NCBI GenBank assembly: GCA_900556625.1
Contig: USPQ01000050.1
Location: 1-17,731 of the forward strand
DNA: 17,731 bases
Reading direction: 5' to 3'
Source of the DNA: an uncultured Bacteroides sp.
GTDB taxonomy: Bacteria; Bacteroidota; Bacteroidia; Bacteroidales; Bacteroidaceae
The notes below the pieces were generated by a model that was given only the letters and a program-made list of their open reading frames with translations, was not told the DNA's origin and did not search any database. Of this stretch, positions 6,793 to 16,700 are shown piece by piece. The position numbers were made by a program, and so were the translations under genes. The first letter of the stretch is position 1; each line of letters begins with the position of its first letter.

Positions 6793-6917
6793 AAAGTGTG
6801 AGAGGTGTGAGAGAGGATTTGTAACATTTGTATTTTTTTAATTGAATATATAGACAATAGAATTAAATAATAGAAAAGTAGAAAGTTGAAAACTCTCTCT
6901 CACACCTCTCACACTTT
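6793..6917. repeat. 23-bp perfect inverted repeat flanking an AT-rich 79-bp spacer
   Basis: AAAGTGTGAGAGGTGTGAGA plus GAG (6793-6815) is the exact reverse complement of 6895-6917. Each arm is itself made of GTGTGAGAG-like direct repeats. The 79-bp spacer is very AT-rich with no gene. The form is like a short palindromic mobile unit or a regulatory hairpin. No target-site duplication could be found by eye. The rest of 6715-7013 holds no gene that I can support. Confidence 0.85.
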
Positions 6918-6928
6918 TGTATTCTCTT

Positions 6929-6993
6929 TCTGAAAAAGACAGCGGGAAATCTGAAAAAGCCCACCGTCTTTTTCAGATTTCCCGCCACGTTTT
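6929..6993. terminator. 18-bp perfect hairpin with T-rich flank, probable terminator of the split gene
   Basis: GCGGGAAATCTGAAAAAG (6942-6959) pairs perfectly with CTTTTTCAGATTTCCCGC (6968-6985) around an 8-base loop. On the minus strand it lies 29 bp after the stop at 7014 and is followed by TGTCTTTTTC. An upstream copy, TCTGAAAAAGAC (6929-6940), can pair instead with GTCTTTTTCAGA (6966-6977), giving a competing 12-bp stem. The flanking T-runs on both strands suit a bidirectional terminator. Confidence 0.7.
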
Positions 6994-7013
6994 TCTCAAT
7001 CCAGCAACCTGGC

Positions 7014-7429
7014 TTATCCAAGCCAGTCAAACTCCTCTTCCTTACAGCCCTCTATCTCTCCGGCATGTATCTTCTTCGCATAAGATACCAGTGTCTCTAC
7101 CTTAAGTACCTTGCCAGTTTTCGGGCTAATCACGTCTATCACAGTCGCTAAATAACGGATAGTCTGTTCGCTATTAGCAGTTCCATTGAAAGTCAATCTC
7201 TTCTGATCAATAGCCTGCAGAATAATAGCGATGAATCTTTTCGGATCTCCCAGATATTCTATGCTAGCAGGTATCTCCGACTTCGTTTCCCGAATCAGTT
7301 GAGCGGATATTCTTTTTTTTGGTCGATCAGACCCATCAATTTTGCACTTTGCGCATCAATCTGTGCGCTTACCTCACTAAGTTCGTTTTTCAACGAACAA
7401 AATAACTCATCGTCAAATACGTGTTTCAT
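7014..7429 (-). pseudogene. Hypothetical gene split by a frameshift at an A8 tract
   Basis: The first part starts at ATG 7429 (MKHVFDDELFCSLKNELSEV, then a coiled-coil-like run to LIDQKK) and stops at TGA 7295-7297. Immediately after the A8 tract at 7313-7320 the -1 frame continues RISAQLIRETKSEIPASIEY, GDPKRFIAIILQAIDQKRL and TFNGTANSEQTIRYLATVID to the TAA at 7014. One extra A, or a -1 slip on A AAA AAA, would restore about 138 continuous residues. The joined protein would have a helical N-terminus (possible coiled coil) and an acidic end, KEEEFDWLG. I do not recognise the family. The downstream part has no good start of its own except ATG 7196. It may be a pseudogene, a slippage-expressed gene, or a sequencing artefact in a homopolymer. 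Confidence 0.6.
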
Positions 7430-7556
7430 AAAACAATCACATTAAATTATTAAATAAATAAAAACTATTCCGTGAAGACTTATAATAACTCTCACCCGAA
7501 ATAGTTACTAATACTTCGAAAACTAAGACTTTATTTTTAACCTAATGTACTCACTT

Positions 7557-8912
7557 TTAATCAACTTCTTTCGACTTCGCATTCCAAACCAATAAGGCAA
7601 ACAACACTGAAAGTAGAGCTGAACCAATCCAAAACCAATTGATATAGGTGAAGTCATAAACATCTACTCCATTCTGAACAGTCTTTTGCCCTTCTATCAG
7701 TATACCGCTCATCACGTCCTGCAATCCGGCACCGATGTAACTGGCAATGCCGACTACTCCCAATGCAGCACCCGAAGCATTACGGGGAGCAATATCCACT
7801 GCCATCAAACCACCCAGAAAACAGATCAAAACTCCGATACCTAAACCGAAAAGTACCATTGCCAACACGTCTATCCAAAAATGTACACCCGGAACCAAGA
7901 GAAACAGACAAAGTGCTATTACATTCATCAACCCAAATACTAAAGCTGGAATATTACGACTGCCGGAAAACATTTTATCGGAAATGATACCGGAAAATAC
8001 CGTGCCAATGATCCCACAGATAGAACTGATTGATATTATAAAACTGGCATCCAACGTAGAATATCCCTTTTGAGCTTCCAGATAGAAAACACCCCAACTA
8101 TTTACCGCATAGCGGCTAATATACATAAATGCACTGGACAGAGCCAAAATCCAAATTGCAGGATTCTTCAAGACAGCCTTTTGTGCTTTGTTGAAATCTT
8201 CCGTTTGTTTACCAGACAAAGAATGGGAATCCACAGATGAAGAATTTTTGTTCAACAAGAATCCCTGACTCTGTGGCGTATCACGCATAAAGACAAGCAT
8301 CATAAAGAAACCTAATATCCCAATAATGCCAGCTCCAATCATCCCATACCTCCATCCCATCCAACTGACTAACAAGGCTATGGAAATAAAGGTTAATGCT
8401 TCACCCAAATTATGACTAGCAGACCAAAAGCCGTAGAAAGTTCCCCGTTCTTTACTACTGTACCACCGAGTGAGCGAAACCACCCCGGATGCAGCTCCCA
8501 TTGACTGAAACCAACCATTCAATCCCCAAAGTACGACAAAGGCATAAAATGAACTGGTGAAGCCCAAACACAGATTTATCAAAGCGGAACACAATAACCC
8601 GGTAGACATAAAACGCCGTACATTGCTACGGTCGGCAAGAAAACCATTCGTCAACTTACCCACTGCATACACAAAAAACAGACAGGAACCGATGATTCCT
8701 AATTGCGTTTCGGAAAATACTCCCTCCTCTACAATTGGCTTGCGCACTACATTCATGCTAAGACGACAAACATAGTAAATGCCATATCCGATAGTAGCCG
8801 ACAAAAATGTAGCCCAACGGATGCGCTTAAAGCGGGAAGAATCTTCTGAATCAGTCTCTCCCCCGGCTAGCGGGGAAGAGATTTTATAAAAATCCAATAT
8901 TTTAAATGACAT
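7557..8912 (-). CDS. glpT: Organophosphate:phosphate antiporter, probable glycerol-3-phosphate transporter
   Basis: Inner-membrane major facilitator of the OPA family (GlpT/UhpT/UhpC), which exchanges an organic phosphate for inorganic phosphate. It has 451 residues, about 12 hydrophobic segments and a hydrophilic central loop at residues 220-245. The two substrate-phosphate arginines of E. coli GlpT (Arg45 and Arg269) correspond to Arg50 in YYVCRLS and Arg267 in MYISRYAVNSWG. The segment GWFQSMGAASGVVSLTRWYS, with FYGFWSASHNLGEA placing His167 at the GlpT His165 position, is the OPA signature. It is the last of five genes and starts 16 bp after the periplasmic GDPD gene, which would make glycerol-3-phosphate, so that substrate is likely. 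UhpT-like sugar-phosphate specificity cannot be excluded from sequence alone. No clear terminator is seen after it; 7430-7556 is gene-free. Confidence 0.88.
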   Translation of the reverse strand: MSFKILDFYKISSPLAGGETDSEDSSRFKRIRWATFLSATIGYGIYYVCRLSMNVVRKPIVEEGVFSETQLGIIGSCLFFVYAVGKLTNGFLADRSNVRRFMSTGLLCSALINLCLGFTSSFYAFVVLWGLNGWFQSMGAASGVVSLTRWYSSKERGTFYGFWSASHNLGEALTFISIALLVSWMGWRYGMIGAGIIGILGFFMMLVFMRDTPQSQGFLLNKNSSSVDSHSLSGKQTEDFNKAQKAVLKNPAIWILALSSAFMYISRYAVNSWGVFYLEAQKGYSTLDASFIISISSICGIIGTVFSGIISDKMFSGSRNIPALVFGLMNVIALCLFLLVPGVHFWIDVLAMVLFGLGIGVLICFLGGLMAVDIAPRNASGAALGVVGIASYIGAGLQDVMSGILIEGQKTVQNGVDVYDFTYINWFWIGSALLSVLFALLVWNAKSKEVD

Positions 8913-8928
8913 AACCGAAGTTTACATA

Positions 8929-9864
8929 TTAATGAAAGGCGTCTATCTTATGCTCATTACGTTTCTTACGGGCTTGCAAATATTCCAGTAAATAAGCGGT
9001 ACGATCAGTCTGAATAATTGTTGCTCCAAGTTTATCTATCAAATATCCATATCCTTCATCCGGGTTTTCCAATGATTTGTCGTCATCATGTCCGCCTGCC
9101 ATCGTATCCCAAAGGGTATTATACCAGATTTTACTTTTTCCTTCCAGCTTCGTCCTCACTTGTTTGGGGAGTTGACAAGTATCCGATTCGAACAACAATT
9201 CGAAGGCTACCGGATGAAGTTCTTTCATGAAATCATCTATTTGCTGCATAGCTCCCGGTCGATCCAAATGTACGATTGGCATATATATGATCCGGTCTAA
9301 ATATTTTCCCAAATCCTTTTTCACTTCTGCAACAGGCTTTGACCCCTTCATGATGATCTGTTCAACGGTTCCGGTTTTCTCCAGAATGGGGAAAATCTCA
9401 TCGAATATCGGATAAGCCTTATCCAAATTTACCATAACGCGCCCTTTGGTCGTCAATAATGCTTCCTCTAATGTAGGCACACGATGTTTGGTTCTCAAAG
9501 CAGCGCCATTCTTCAGACGAAGTGTCCGGATAGAATCCAGTGTCCACTCGGCAACCTTACCTTTTCCGGTGGTCGTTCTATCCAAGGTCTTATCATGCAT
9601 AAGGATCAACTGTCCGTCTTTGGTTTTCTGAACGTCCAGCTCCACGACGTCGGCTCCCAACCGGATAGAACTCTCTATTGCTGCCAGCGAATTTTCTGGT
9701 GCAAAGCGCCAATCCGCCCGGTGGGCGACTACGGTTACTTCTTTATTATCAGGATTCGTAATCTTTGCGTAAATTGCCTTCACCGGTTCATCTGCAAACA
9801 AGCGGAAAGGAAACAGCAAAATAATTCCTATTATCAGATAGTTTTTCATATTCATTTTTATCAT
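8929..9864 (-). CDS. Periplasmic glycerophosphodiester phosphodiesterase
   Basis: Hydrolyses glycerophosphodiesters to glycerol-3-phosphate and an alcohol, usually with a divalent metal. A signal peptide covers about residues 1-24 (LIIGIILLFPFRLFA before DEP) with no lipobox, so it should be soluble in the periplasm. The GDPD TIM-barrel has VVAHRADWRFAPENSL (His48, Arg49, Glu57, Asn58), VELDVQKTKDG (Glu75, Asp77) and LMHDKTLDRTT (His90), the full set of catalytic and metal-binding residues. VPTLEEAL and the late QTDR motif also fit. Total length is 311 residues. The start could be ATG 9864, 9855 or 9849; the last gives the most typical signal peptide (MKNYLI). It lies 15 bp after a second GDPD gene and 16 bp before the GlpT-like gene, an arrangement that couples product release to uptake. 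Confidence 0.92.
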   Translation of the reverse strand: MIKMNMKNYLIIGIILLFPFRLFADEPVKAIYAKITNPDNKEVTVVAHRADWRFAPENSLAAIESSIRLGADVVELDVQKTKDGQLILMHDKTLDRTTTGKGKVAEWTLDSIRTLRLKNGAALRTKHRVPTLEEALLTTKGRVMVNLDKAYPIFDEIFPILEKTGTVEQIIMKGSKPVAEVKKDLGKYLDRIIYMPIVHLDRPGAMQQIDDFMKELHPVAFELLFESDTCQLPKQVRTKLEGKSKIWYNTLWDTMAGGHDDDKSLENPDEGYGYLIDKLGATIIQTDRTAYLLEYLQARKKRNEHKIDAFH

Positions 9865-9879
9865 CTATACTTTGGGGGA

Positions 9880-12411
9880 TTATCTATACTTTTTGGATTT
9901 TAAATACTTGGCAGCTAATTCGGCATAATCAGTCTGTACGACATTAATACGTTTGTTTATCATGCCTACCAGCCCCGAATAGTTGTCCGACAACATGTTC
10001 GTATCATTCGCTCCTACGATATTGGAGAATAAAAGCCAACCTTTGGATTTAATGTCTTCCGTCATCGCTCCCGCAAGAGCATCCGAGGTGGAAAGTTGCA
10101 TCATCTGCACATTGTCCGTGTAAGATGAAGCAAAATAGGTAATATCATCTGAAGCTTTTGCCATCGGATGCAGTAACAGAGTGCTGTTCGCCGCTTTCAA
10201 ATCGTATGCATAATTACGGTTGTTTGAAACATAAAGCAGGACTTCGTTTTCCATGTCGAGTTTTTTAAGTAATGCCACCATTGTCGCTACGGCAACGTTT
10301 TTGTTGACTATATCCAAGTTAAAATAAACCTTTCCTTTGCCTTTCTTCAATGCGTCCTCTAAAGTGGGGATTCGTTCGTTTGTCAGATTCCCTGCTGCAT
10401 CTTTAAGATAGAGCTGCTGTAATTGCTGATAAGAGTAATCTCCTACCGCACCGCTTCCGTTAGTGGTTCTGTTGATCGTATTATCGTGCATCAGCACCAA
10501 TATTCCGTCAGAGGTGGGACGTGCATCAAGTTCGATCATTTCTACTCCTGCATTGATTGCATACTCTATGGAAGTTAATGAATTCTCCGGTATGCCATCA
10601 GCTATACCTTTCTGCGTGTTCGCCCGATGGGCACAAAGCCAAACCTTATAGGAACTATCATCAAATAAATTCTTTAAATCGGTCTTCAGATTTCCTGTAA
10701 TAGGCAATTGTCCGCCCGGTTCGCCGCCCGGATTCTCTCCCGAGCCTCCCAACTGTGCACTGGTGTGGCGGCTGTCTTTCCCTTTCATCGGCCATGCCGA
10801 AGCTGCACATCCGGTTATACCTTCATCTTCCAAAGCTACCAGGACACTCTTCGACGGATCTACCGTGTGAGTAACGCCAATATAGATCGTTCCATCCGGT
10901 CCGATTGTAGGCGAACTCCAGATTTTTCCGATACCCGCTTCCCAGTTATCTTTTAAAGGAGAATCGCTCTCGCTAATCAGTGCAGCCAAGTCTTTTTTCA
11001 AGATTAGCTGTTCTTCCGAGGCTTCGGGTTTAATGATATAATAATTACCGGATTGTGTTCCAAAATGAATATTTCCGGCCTGATCGATTGCCGCACATCC
11101 ACTGACGTCTTCCGGCACACCGTAATGCCATTGAATAACTCCATTAGGAGATAATGCAACAATTCCTCCCGTGGCTTCGCCCGGAGCACGTTTTACCGTC
11201 ACAATGATACTTCCATCCAAGCCTATCACAACGCCCCCTTGGTCTAGTGTTCCTACATTTCCTAACGAAGTACGCCATTTCTCAACCCCGTCGCTTCCAA
11301 TAGCAAACGCACTGCTTCCTATACTCGGGAAGGTGGCAATTCCGTATATAGTGCCGGTTGCGTCCACAGCTACAGAAGCATTCATATTTTCTGAAGGCTT
11401 ATCATTTCCCGAACTATATATTTGCCATGCCCACATCACATTACCACCTGTATTCAGTGCAGACGCCGACGCGCCGAATAAGCCGTTCTTTCCACCAGCC
11501 CAAATTAATGTGTTGTTCGCCAATGCTATTCCGGCAGATACTCCCCCCGACGGGCCTCCGGAATTGTCTGCGTTTGCCACATAACCTACTCTGTAACCGG
11601 TATTCTTATCGACAGCAAGCACAGATCCCGTAGAGCCGCCGTTACCCATATAGATATGATTCTCTCCAATCGCACAAGTCAGATAATTAATACGAGGCTT
11701 TGAAGCCTGTCCTTTATTCCAAAATCCTTTTTCAGCATCTCCGGCAACGACCCATTTCTTTGTTCCATCGGGATTGATGGCATATACGCGCCCTACTTTG
11801 CCACTTGTGTCGCCTGTTCCTACATACACAGTACCGTCCGTATCAATGCTCGGAGTGGTATGCGTATTACCGGACGGAGAATCACCGTCAGCCGATGTCC
11901 ATAAGTCGAATTCCCACAATTGCTCACCGGTAGTGGCCGAGAATTTCCGCAAATAATGGTCATTGGAAGTCATATATACATTATTATCATCACTGACTGC
12001 CGGAGCCGTAGAACGTATTTCGCCCAACACGTGGGCACCTACCCATTTCAGTTTCACATTGCCGACTTCGGGCAGAGGTTCAGCTTCAATCGTCAATAAT
12101 TTATGAGCCATTGCATAATTTCCTTTACTGTCTTTCACATGTAAAGTCACTGTATATGCTCCATTCGTTTCGTAAGTCACTTTAGGAGCAACTTCTGTTG
12201 AAGTCTCTCCATTCCCTAAATCCCATTGGCAGGTATAATTACCTTCTCCGCCTACTGTCTCATTCGTGATACTGACTTCTTCGCCTACATAGTAGGTTGT
12301 CTTGTCAAAAGTAAATTTAGCTGTCAGCGCATTTTCCTTCCAATCATCCGAGCATGCTGAAAGTAGCAGCAAGCAGATAAAAAACGTTGTTACTATTTTT
12401 ATATTCTTCAT
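9880..12411 (-). CDS. Surface lipoprotein with PKD, PQQ-like beta-propeller and GDPD domains
   Basis: An 843-residue lipoprotein. The lipobox LLSAC puts the lipidated cysteine at residue 20, and SDDWKE directly after it resembles the Bacteroidetes lipoprotein export signal, so display on the cell surface is likely. Residues 30-110 form a PKD-type Ig domain (CQWDLGNGETS). Residues 118-545 form a PQQ-like beta-propeller with repeated blade motifs (DTDGTVYVGTG, AINPDGTKKW, LSPNGVIQWHY, GPDGTIYIGV). A Gly/Pro-rich linker at 555-570 leads to a GDPD domain: WLCAHRA (His595, Arg596), GIPENSL (Glu609), MIELDARPTSDG (Glu627, Asp629), LVLMHDNTINRTT (His642). All catalytic residues are present. It takes the position after susD usually held by a surface glycan-binding protein, so it may bind substrate with the propeller and cleave it at the surface (inference). 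Confidence 0.9.
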   Translation of the reverse strand: MKNIKIVTTFFICLLLLSACSDDWKENALTAKFTFDKTTYYVGEEVSITNETVGGEGNYTCQWDLGNGETSTEVAPKVTYETNGAYTVTLHVKDSKGNYAMAHKLLTIEAEPLPEVGNVKLKWVGAHVLGEIRSTAPAVSDDNNVYMTSNDHYLRKFSATTGEQLWEFDLWTSADGDSPSGNTHTTPSIDTDGTVYVGTGDTSGKVGRVYAINPDGTKKWVVAGDAEKGFWNKGQASKPRINYLTCAIGENHIYMGNGGSTGSVLAVDKNTGYRVGYVANADNSGGPSGGVSAGIALANNTLIWAGGKNGLFGASASALNTGGNVMWAWQIYSSGNDKPSENMNASVAVDATGTIYGIATFPSIGSSAFAIGSDGVEKWRTSLGNVGTLDQGGVVIGLDGSIIVTVKRAPGEATGGIVALSPNGVIQWHYGVPEDVSGCAAIDQAGNIHFGTQSGNYYIIKPEASEEQLILKKDLAALISESDSPLKDNWEAGIGKIWSSPTIGPDGTIYIGVTHTVDPSKSVLVALEDEGITGCAASAWPMKGKDSRHTSAQLGGSGENPGGEPGGQLPITGNLKTDLKNLFDDSSYKVWLCAHRANTQKGIADGIPENSLTSIEYAINAGVEMIELDARPTSDGILVLMHDNTINRTTNGSGAVGDYSYQQLQQLYLKDAAGNLTNERIPTLEDALKKGKGKVYFNLDIVNKNVAVATMVALLKKLDMENEVLLYVSNNRNYAYDLKAANSTLLLHPMAKASDDITYFASSYTDNVQMMQLSTSDALAGAMTEDIKSKGWLLFSNIVGANDTNMLSDNYSGLVGMINKRINVVQTDYAELAAKYLKSKKYR

Positions 12412-12432
12412 ACTTTGTTCTTTCTAAGATAA

Positions 12433-13779
12433 TTAATAGCCTTCATTTTGAGGGTAATTTTCCTCTCCCGCCAAATCGCGTTCCGACTGGGGAACAGGAT
12501 AATACATCAGGTAGTTTCTACCGTTCAAGGAAGAAAACAAGTCCAAACGGTTGGTTCGCTTCAAATCATACCATCGTTGACCTTCCGCATACAACTCGCG
12601 GTGACGCTCATCAAGTATTTGATTCTGAAACTCTGCATCAGTCATATTTGAAGGCAACAAGACGGTTGCGTAGCGTTTGTTCATAAATTCTTTTAATGTA
12701 GCCAACCCATTGACTGCTCCCAATGCTTCCGCTTTAATCAGATACATTTCCGCCACACGGGTAACCACAATCGGGGTTTGTGACGGTTGTTCATTGGTAA
12801 CAAACTGACCGGTACTTCCATTCGGGAATTTAATAATACGGCTATTATCTGCACCAAATACTGCCTTTGCCCGTATATCCTTTGACTTTACGGCGGTATC
12901 ATCATAAAGATGGCTGTAACATTCGGTAGAAGGAGAGTAATCCCAAGTCGGATCGATGTCATTGACCGTTTGGTAGAATAACAGCAAACTTGTACTACGC
13001 TTGTTGGCTAACGCAAAGACCAGTTCTTTGCTACTGCTATTAGAGACAAACGCCTGGGCATACTCAACTGATGTAGTACTCAATGCGAAATTTGATTTTG
13101 TAATCACTTTGTCGGCATAAGCTGCCGCATTTGTATAGTCTTTCAAGGACAAACATACTTTGGCTTGAAGCGCATCACAAGCACTAAGAGACACATAAAA
13201 ACGATCGGTGAAATCAGACAGTAATCCTTCCGCTTTCGCCAAGTCTTCTTTTATAAAACTCCACACTTCGGTTTCGGGGGAAATGGGAACGACGTCGTAA
13301 GTGCGCTTACGCAAGATAGGAACTCCTCCCCAGCGAGTGACCAGATGATAATAAATCAAAGCTCTGAAGTAGTATCCGGTCCCTCCTGTCTGCTTCACAA
13401 CCTGACTCTCTTTATTAGATGACGCTTCGTATGTTTCGACCAAGAAATTAACTTGCTTCAAGGCTGTGAAACATTTCTGCCACTGGCTCAAAACTTCTTT
13501 AGAACTAGGAGCCATCAACATGGGGTCGTTCATGGAAAATCCGGGACCTGCCTTGAAATTCTCACCTTTTACATCACCATCCATATAAAATTTGAATACC
13601 AGTTCTTCCATTTCGGCATACACTCCATTCAATAACTTTTCCAAATCGGATTCGCTCAACATATCTTGAGGTATCTGATCTTTAGGCCGCATATCGTCCA
13701 GTATACCTGAACAACCCGTCATCCACAAAAGGCAAATGCTACATAGCAAATAGTTGATTATAGTATAGTATCGTTTCAT
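12433..13779 (-). CDS. SusD/RagB-like outer-membrane lipoprotein
   Basis: Surface substrate-binding lipoprotein that caps the SusC-type channel. The signal peptide ends WMTGC, lipidated Cys23, followed by SGILDDMRPKDQIP. Typical SusD features are the N-terminal LLNGVYAEM segment, helical TPR-like regions (QVNFLVETYEAS, YFRALIYYHLVTRWGGVPIL), VTRVAEMYLIKAEALGAV late in the chain, ILDERHRELYAEGQRWYDLKR, and the closing YPVPQSERDL and YPQNEGY. The length of 448 residues is at the short end for the family. It starts 12 bp after susC and ends 21 bp before the GDPD lipoprotein gene. The likely ligand here is a glycerophosphodiester-type molecule, inferred only from the neighbours. Confidence 0.95.
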   Translation of the reverse strand: MKRYYTIINYLLCSICLLWMTGCSGILDDMRPKDQIPQDMLSESDLEKLLNGVYAEMEELVFKFYMDGDVKGENFKAGPGFSMNDPMLMAPSSKEVLSQWQKCFTALKQVNFLVETYEASSNKESQVVKQTGGTGYYFRALIYYHLVTRWGGVPILRKRTYDVVPISPETEVWSFIKEDLAKAEGLLSDFTDRFYVSLSACDALQAKVCLSLKDYTNAAAYADKVITKSNFALSTTSVEYAQAFVSNSSSKELVFALANKRSTSLLLFYQTVNDIDPTWDYSPSTECYSHLYDDTAVKSKDIRAKAVFGADNSRIIKFPNGSTGQFVTNEQPSQTPIVVTRVAEMYLIKAEALGAVNGLATLKEFMNKRYATVLLPSNMTDAEFQNQILDERHRELYAEGQRWYDLKRTNRLDLFSSLNGRNYLMYYPVPQSERDLAGEENYPQNEGY

Positions 13780-13791
13780 ACATCTATATTT

Positions 13792-16700
13792 TTAAAAGTT
13801 TAGATTCAGACCAAAAATAAATGTTCGCAATACAGGTTGCAACCCGAAGTCAACTCCATAATTTGAGTTTCCCGGGCTACCGGAAAATGATGTTTCGGGA
13901 TCATAACCGGAATACTTGGTGAGAGTGAGTAGATTATCAGCCGAAACGTAGACTCTTAATGAGTTCACGCGGAGTTTCTTAACGACTGATTCCGGCAAAG
14001 TGTAACCCAAAGTCACAGTTTTCAGTTTAAAATAGGAAGCATCTTCCAAATAACGTGTTGAGGTTTGCACGTTATAGTCATAATCATACCCGGTATGTAC
14101 TCCTATTCTTACAGGACGAGGAATCGTGTTGCTTGTGCCCTCTCCACGCCAGTATCCGTTAGCCACTTCTTTGCTTACATTAAAGTATTGCTCGACAGAT
14201 TCGCCACGGTCATTTACTTTTACATTGGATAGCGCCAATCCTAAATGGTCAGTACCTTCGGAACCGTTCACTCCCCGCCATGCCGACATCACTTTACCAC
14301 CTACCGAAAATTGTCCGAACAATGACAAATCGAAACCTTTGTAAGAGAAGTTGGAAGTAATACCACCGTAAAAATCAGGAATGGCTTTTCCTACATTCAT
14401 TCGGTCGGCGTCAGATATATCTCCGTCTTCATTATAATCGAAATATTTCACGTCACCGGCACGGACTCCTTTCGCATACAGTTTCGCAGGCACTTCGTCG
14501 TCACGCTGGTAGATACCTTCCATCTTTAACATATAGAATGTACTGATAGGCTGTCCGTTAATCAACGCATGCATCGAACCTCCTAAAAGGTTACTACCGC
14601 TGCTGGGAACAATATACATATCATTTCCTTCGATGAGGGAAAGCAATTTGTTCTTTACAAAAGAAATGTTACCACCCAAATCCCATTTAAACTTTCCGGT
14701 GAAGATTTTACCATTCAAAGCCAACTCAAGTCCTTTATTCTCTAATGAGCCGATATTGGACTGTAATGTGGTATATCCGGTGGTTGCATTGACTGGTTTC
14801 TTAAACAGCAGGTCGGTAGTCTTTTGATAGAACATATCTATGTTTAAAGTCAGGCGAGACTGAAACATTTCTATATCAAATCCGATATTAAACTGGCTGG
14901 CTTTCTCCCAAGTCAAAGCACGGGCATCCTGCGAAATCTGGAATCCGGCAGAACCGTTGTAAGAAGCACCACCCGCACTAATCAGTGATAACGGAGCATA
15001 ATTACTCACTCCTGCCATGCTACCTGTCATACCCCAGCTTAATCTTAACTTTGCATCATTGACGTATTTGTTTTTTGGGAAAAATTCCTCATTGGAGGCA
15101 CGCCACGCAAAAGAAGCAGAAGGGAAATAACCATATCTCTTGTTCTTCGCAAAGCGGGAAGAACCATCACTACGCAAAGAAGCATTCAGTATGTATTTAT
15201 TGTCCCAATTCAAAGCGATTCGTCCGAAATAGGATTCTAAGGCATAAGATGTATAACTAATATTTCCGGCGTAAATATTAGGACCTGCATTGATTAAATC
15301 AAAGTTGGAGGAAGGAAATGCGCCGTTAGCATAGTTATCACTCTTTGCCCCGAATTGTTCATAAGTGTATTTCTCAAACGAATGTCCCAACATGACGGAG
15401 TAGATTAGTTTATTCCATTCATTGTTGTAAGAGAATATATTATCTATCACATAGCGGAAACTCTGGTCTTTTTGTTCGGCTAATGCTCCCCAACCACTAC
15501 TATTTTTACGGGCATCATGCTTGTCCGACAATTTTTTAGATGTGTTGTCCAAAATACCATATACGCTTACTGTTGGTGTGTACTTAAATCCTTTGAAAGG
15601 AGTTACGTCTATACTGAACACACCAGACAGTTGATATTTCTTAGCTACCCAGTCTTCTTCATTAATCAGCATCACCGGATTGTGGCGCAAAATATCTGTC
15701 CCGTTCACTTTATAAGATGTTCCGTCTTCTTTATAAGGTGAATACCAGGGCTGCTCCTCACGAGCTGTACGAAGTACTTTCAAGCTGGTACTCGTTTCTT
15801 CCAATAAGTCTGAACGGCTGGCCGAACCTGCCATATTCATATTCAGCTTGAACAGGTTGTTTATTTTATGTGTGAATTTGGCACGCATATTATACTGGTC
15901 ATAGCTGCTCTTATTCAAATATCCTTCTTGAGTATTAGCGCCTAAAGAAGCAAAGAAGGTGGTCTTTTCATTTCCACCGGAAATGCTGATAGAGCCGGTA
16001 CCTGTTTTCGAGTTTTTTCTTGATATTTCTTTCACCCAATTGGTTTCCTGAATTTGAGAAGGAACATACAATTGAAGGTTAGCTCCCATTTGCACATTGT
16101 AATTATCAATAGCGGCTTGCATCGTATTCATATATTCCATCGAATTGGCCATTTCAATGTCGCTAGCCAGATAAGCGAATCCGTAACGACCGGACACCTC
16201 TATCTTCGTCTTACCTTGCTGACCTGATTTGGTTGTTATCAATACAACTCCGGCATTGGCACGCGAACCATAGATAGCGGCCGCAGACGCATCTTTCAAA
16301 ACTTCCATGCTCTCAATGTCATTCGGATTCAAGTTGGGATATTTTTCGCTGGGGATACCATCGACCACATAAAGCGGCGAGCTTCCCCCACTAACGGAAC
16401 CGATACCACGAACGGTGACATTCGGCGCTTCTCCCGGAGTTCCTGATGCAGAGGAGATGTTCACACCCGCCACACGGCCTTGCAGCATTTTAATCGGATT
16501 ATAGTCATTACCCTGATCTATATTTTCCATCTTTACTTTACTGATAGAAGTAGTGACTAGCTTTTGTGACTGGACTCCGTAGCCGACAACAACGACCTCG
16601 TCTATCATTTTACTGTCTTCCTGCAGTACAACTTTTACGAATGTCTGCCCTGCGGCAGAAAGGTCAACTGTTTTATAACCGATATAAGAGACGGTCAATA

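Noticed and set aside
6644..6841. Possible 65-residue + strand protein with hydrophobic segments
   Set aside because: Overlaps the toxin relic and the arm of the 23-bp inverted repeat; hydrophobicity follows from AT-rich sequence, with no family resemblance or promoter.
6793..6917. Considered as the ends of an insertion sequence
   Set aside because: The spacer is only 79 bp with no transposase frame, and no flanking target duplication could be seen.
11171..11584. Open frame of 137 codons on the + strand
   Set aside because: Antisense shadow of the beta-propeller repeats in the GDPD lipoprotein.
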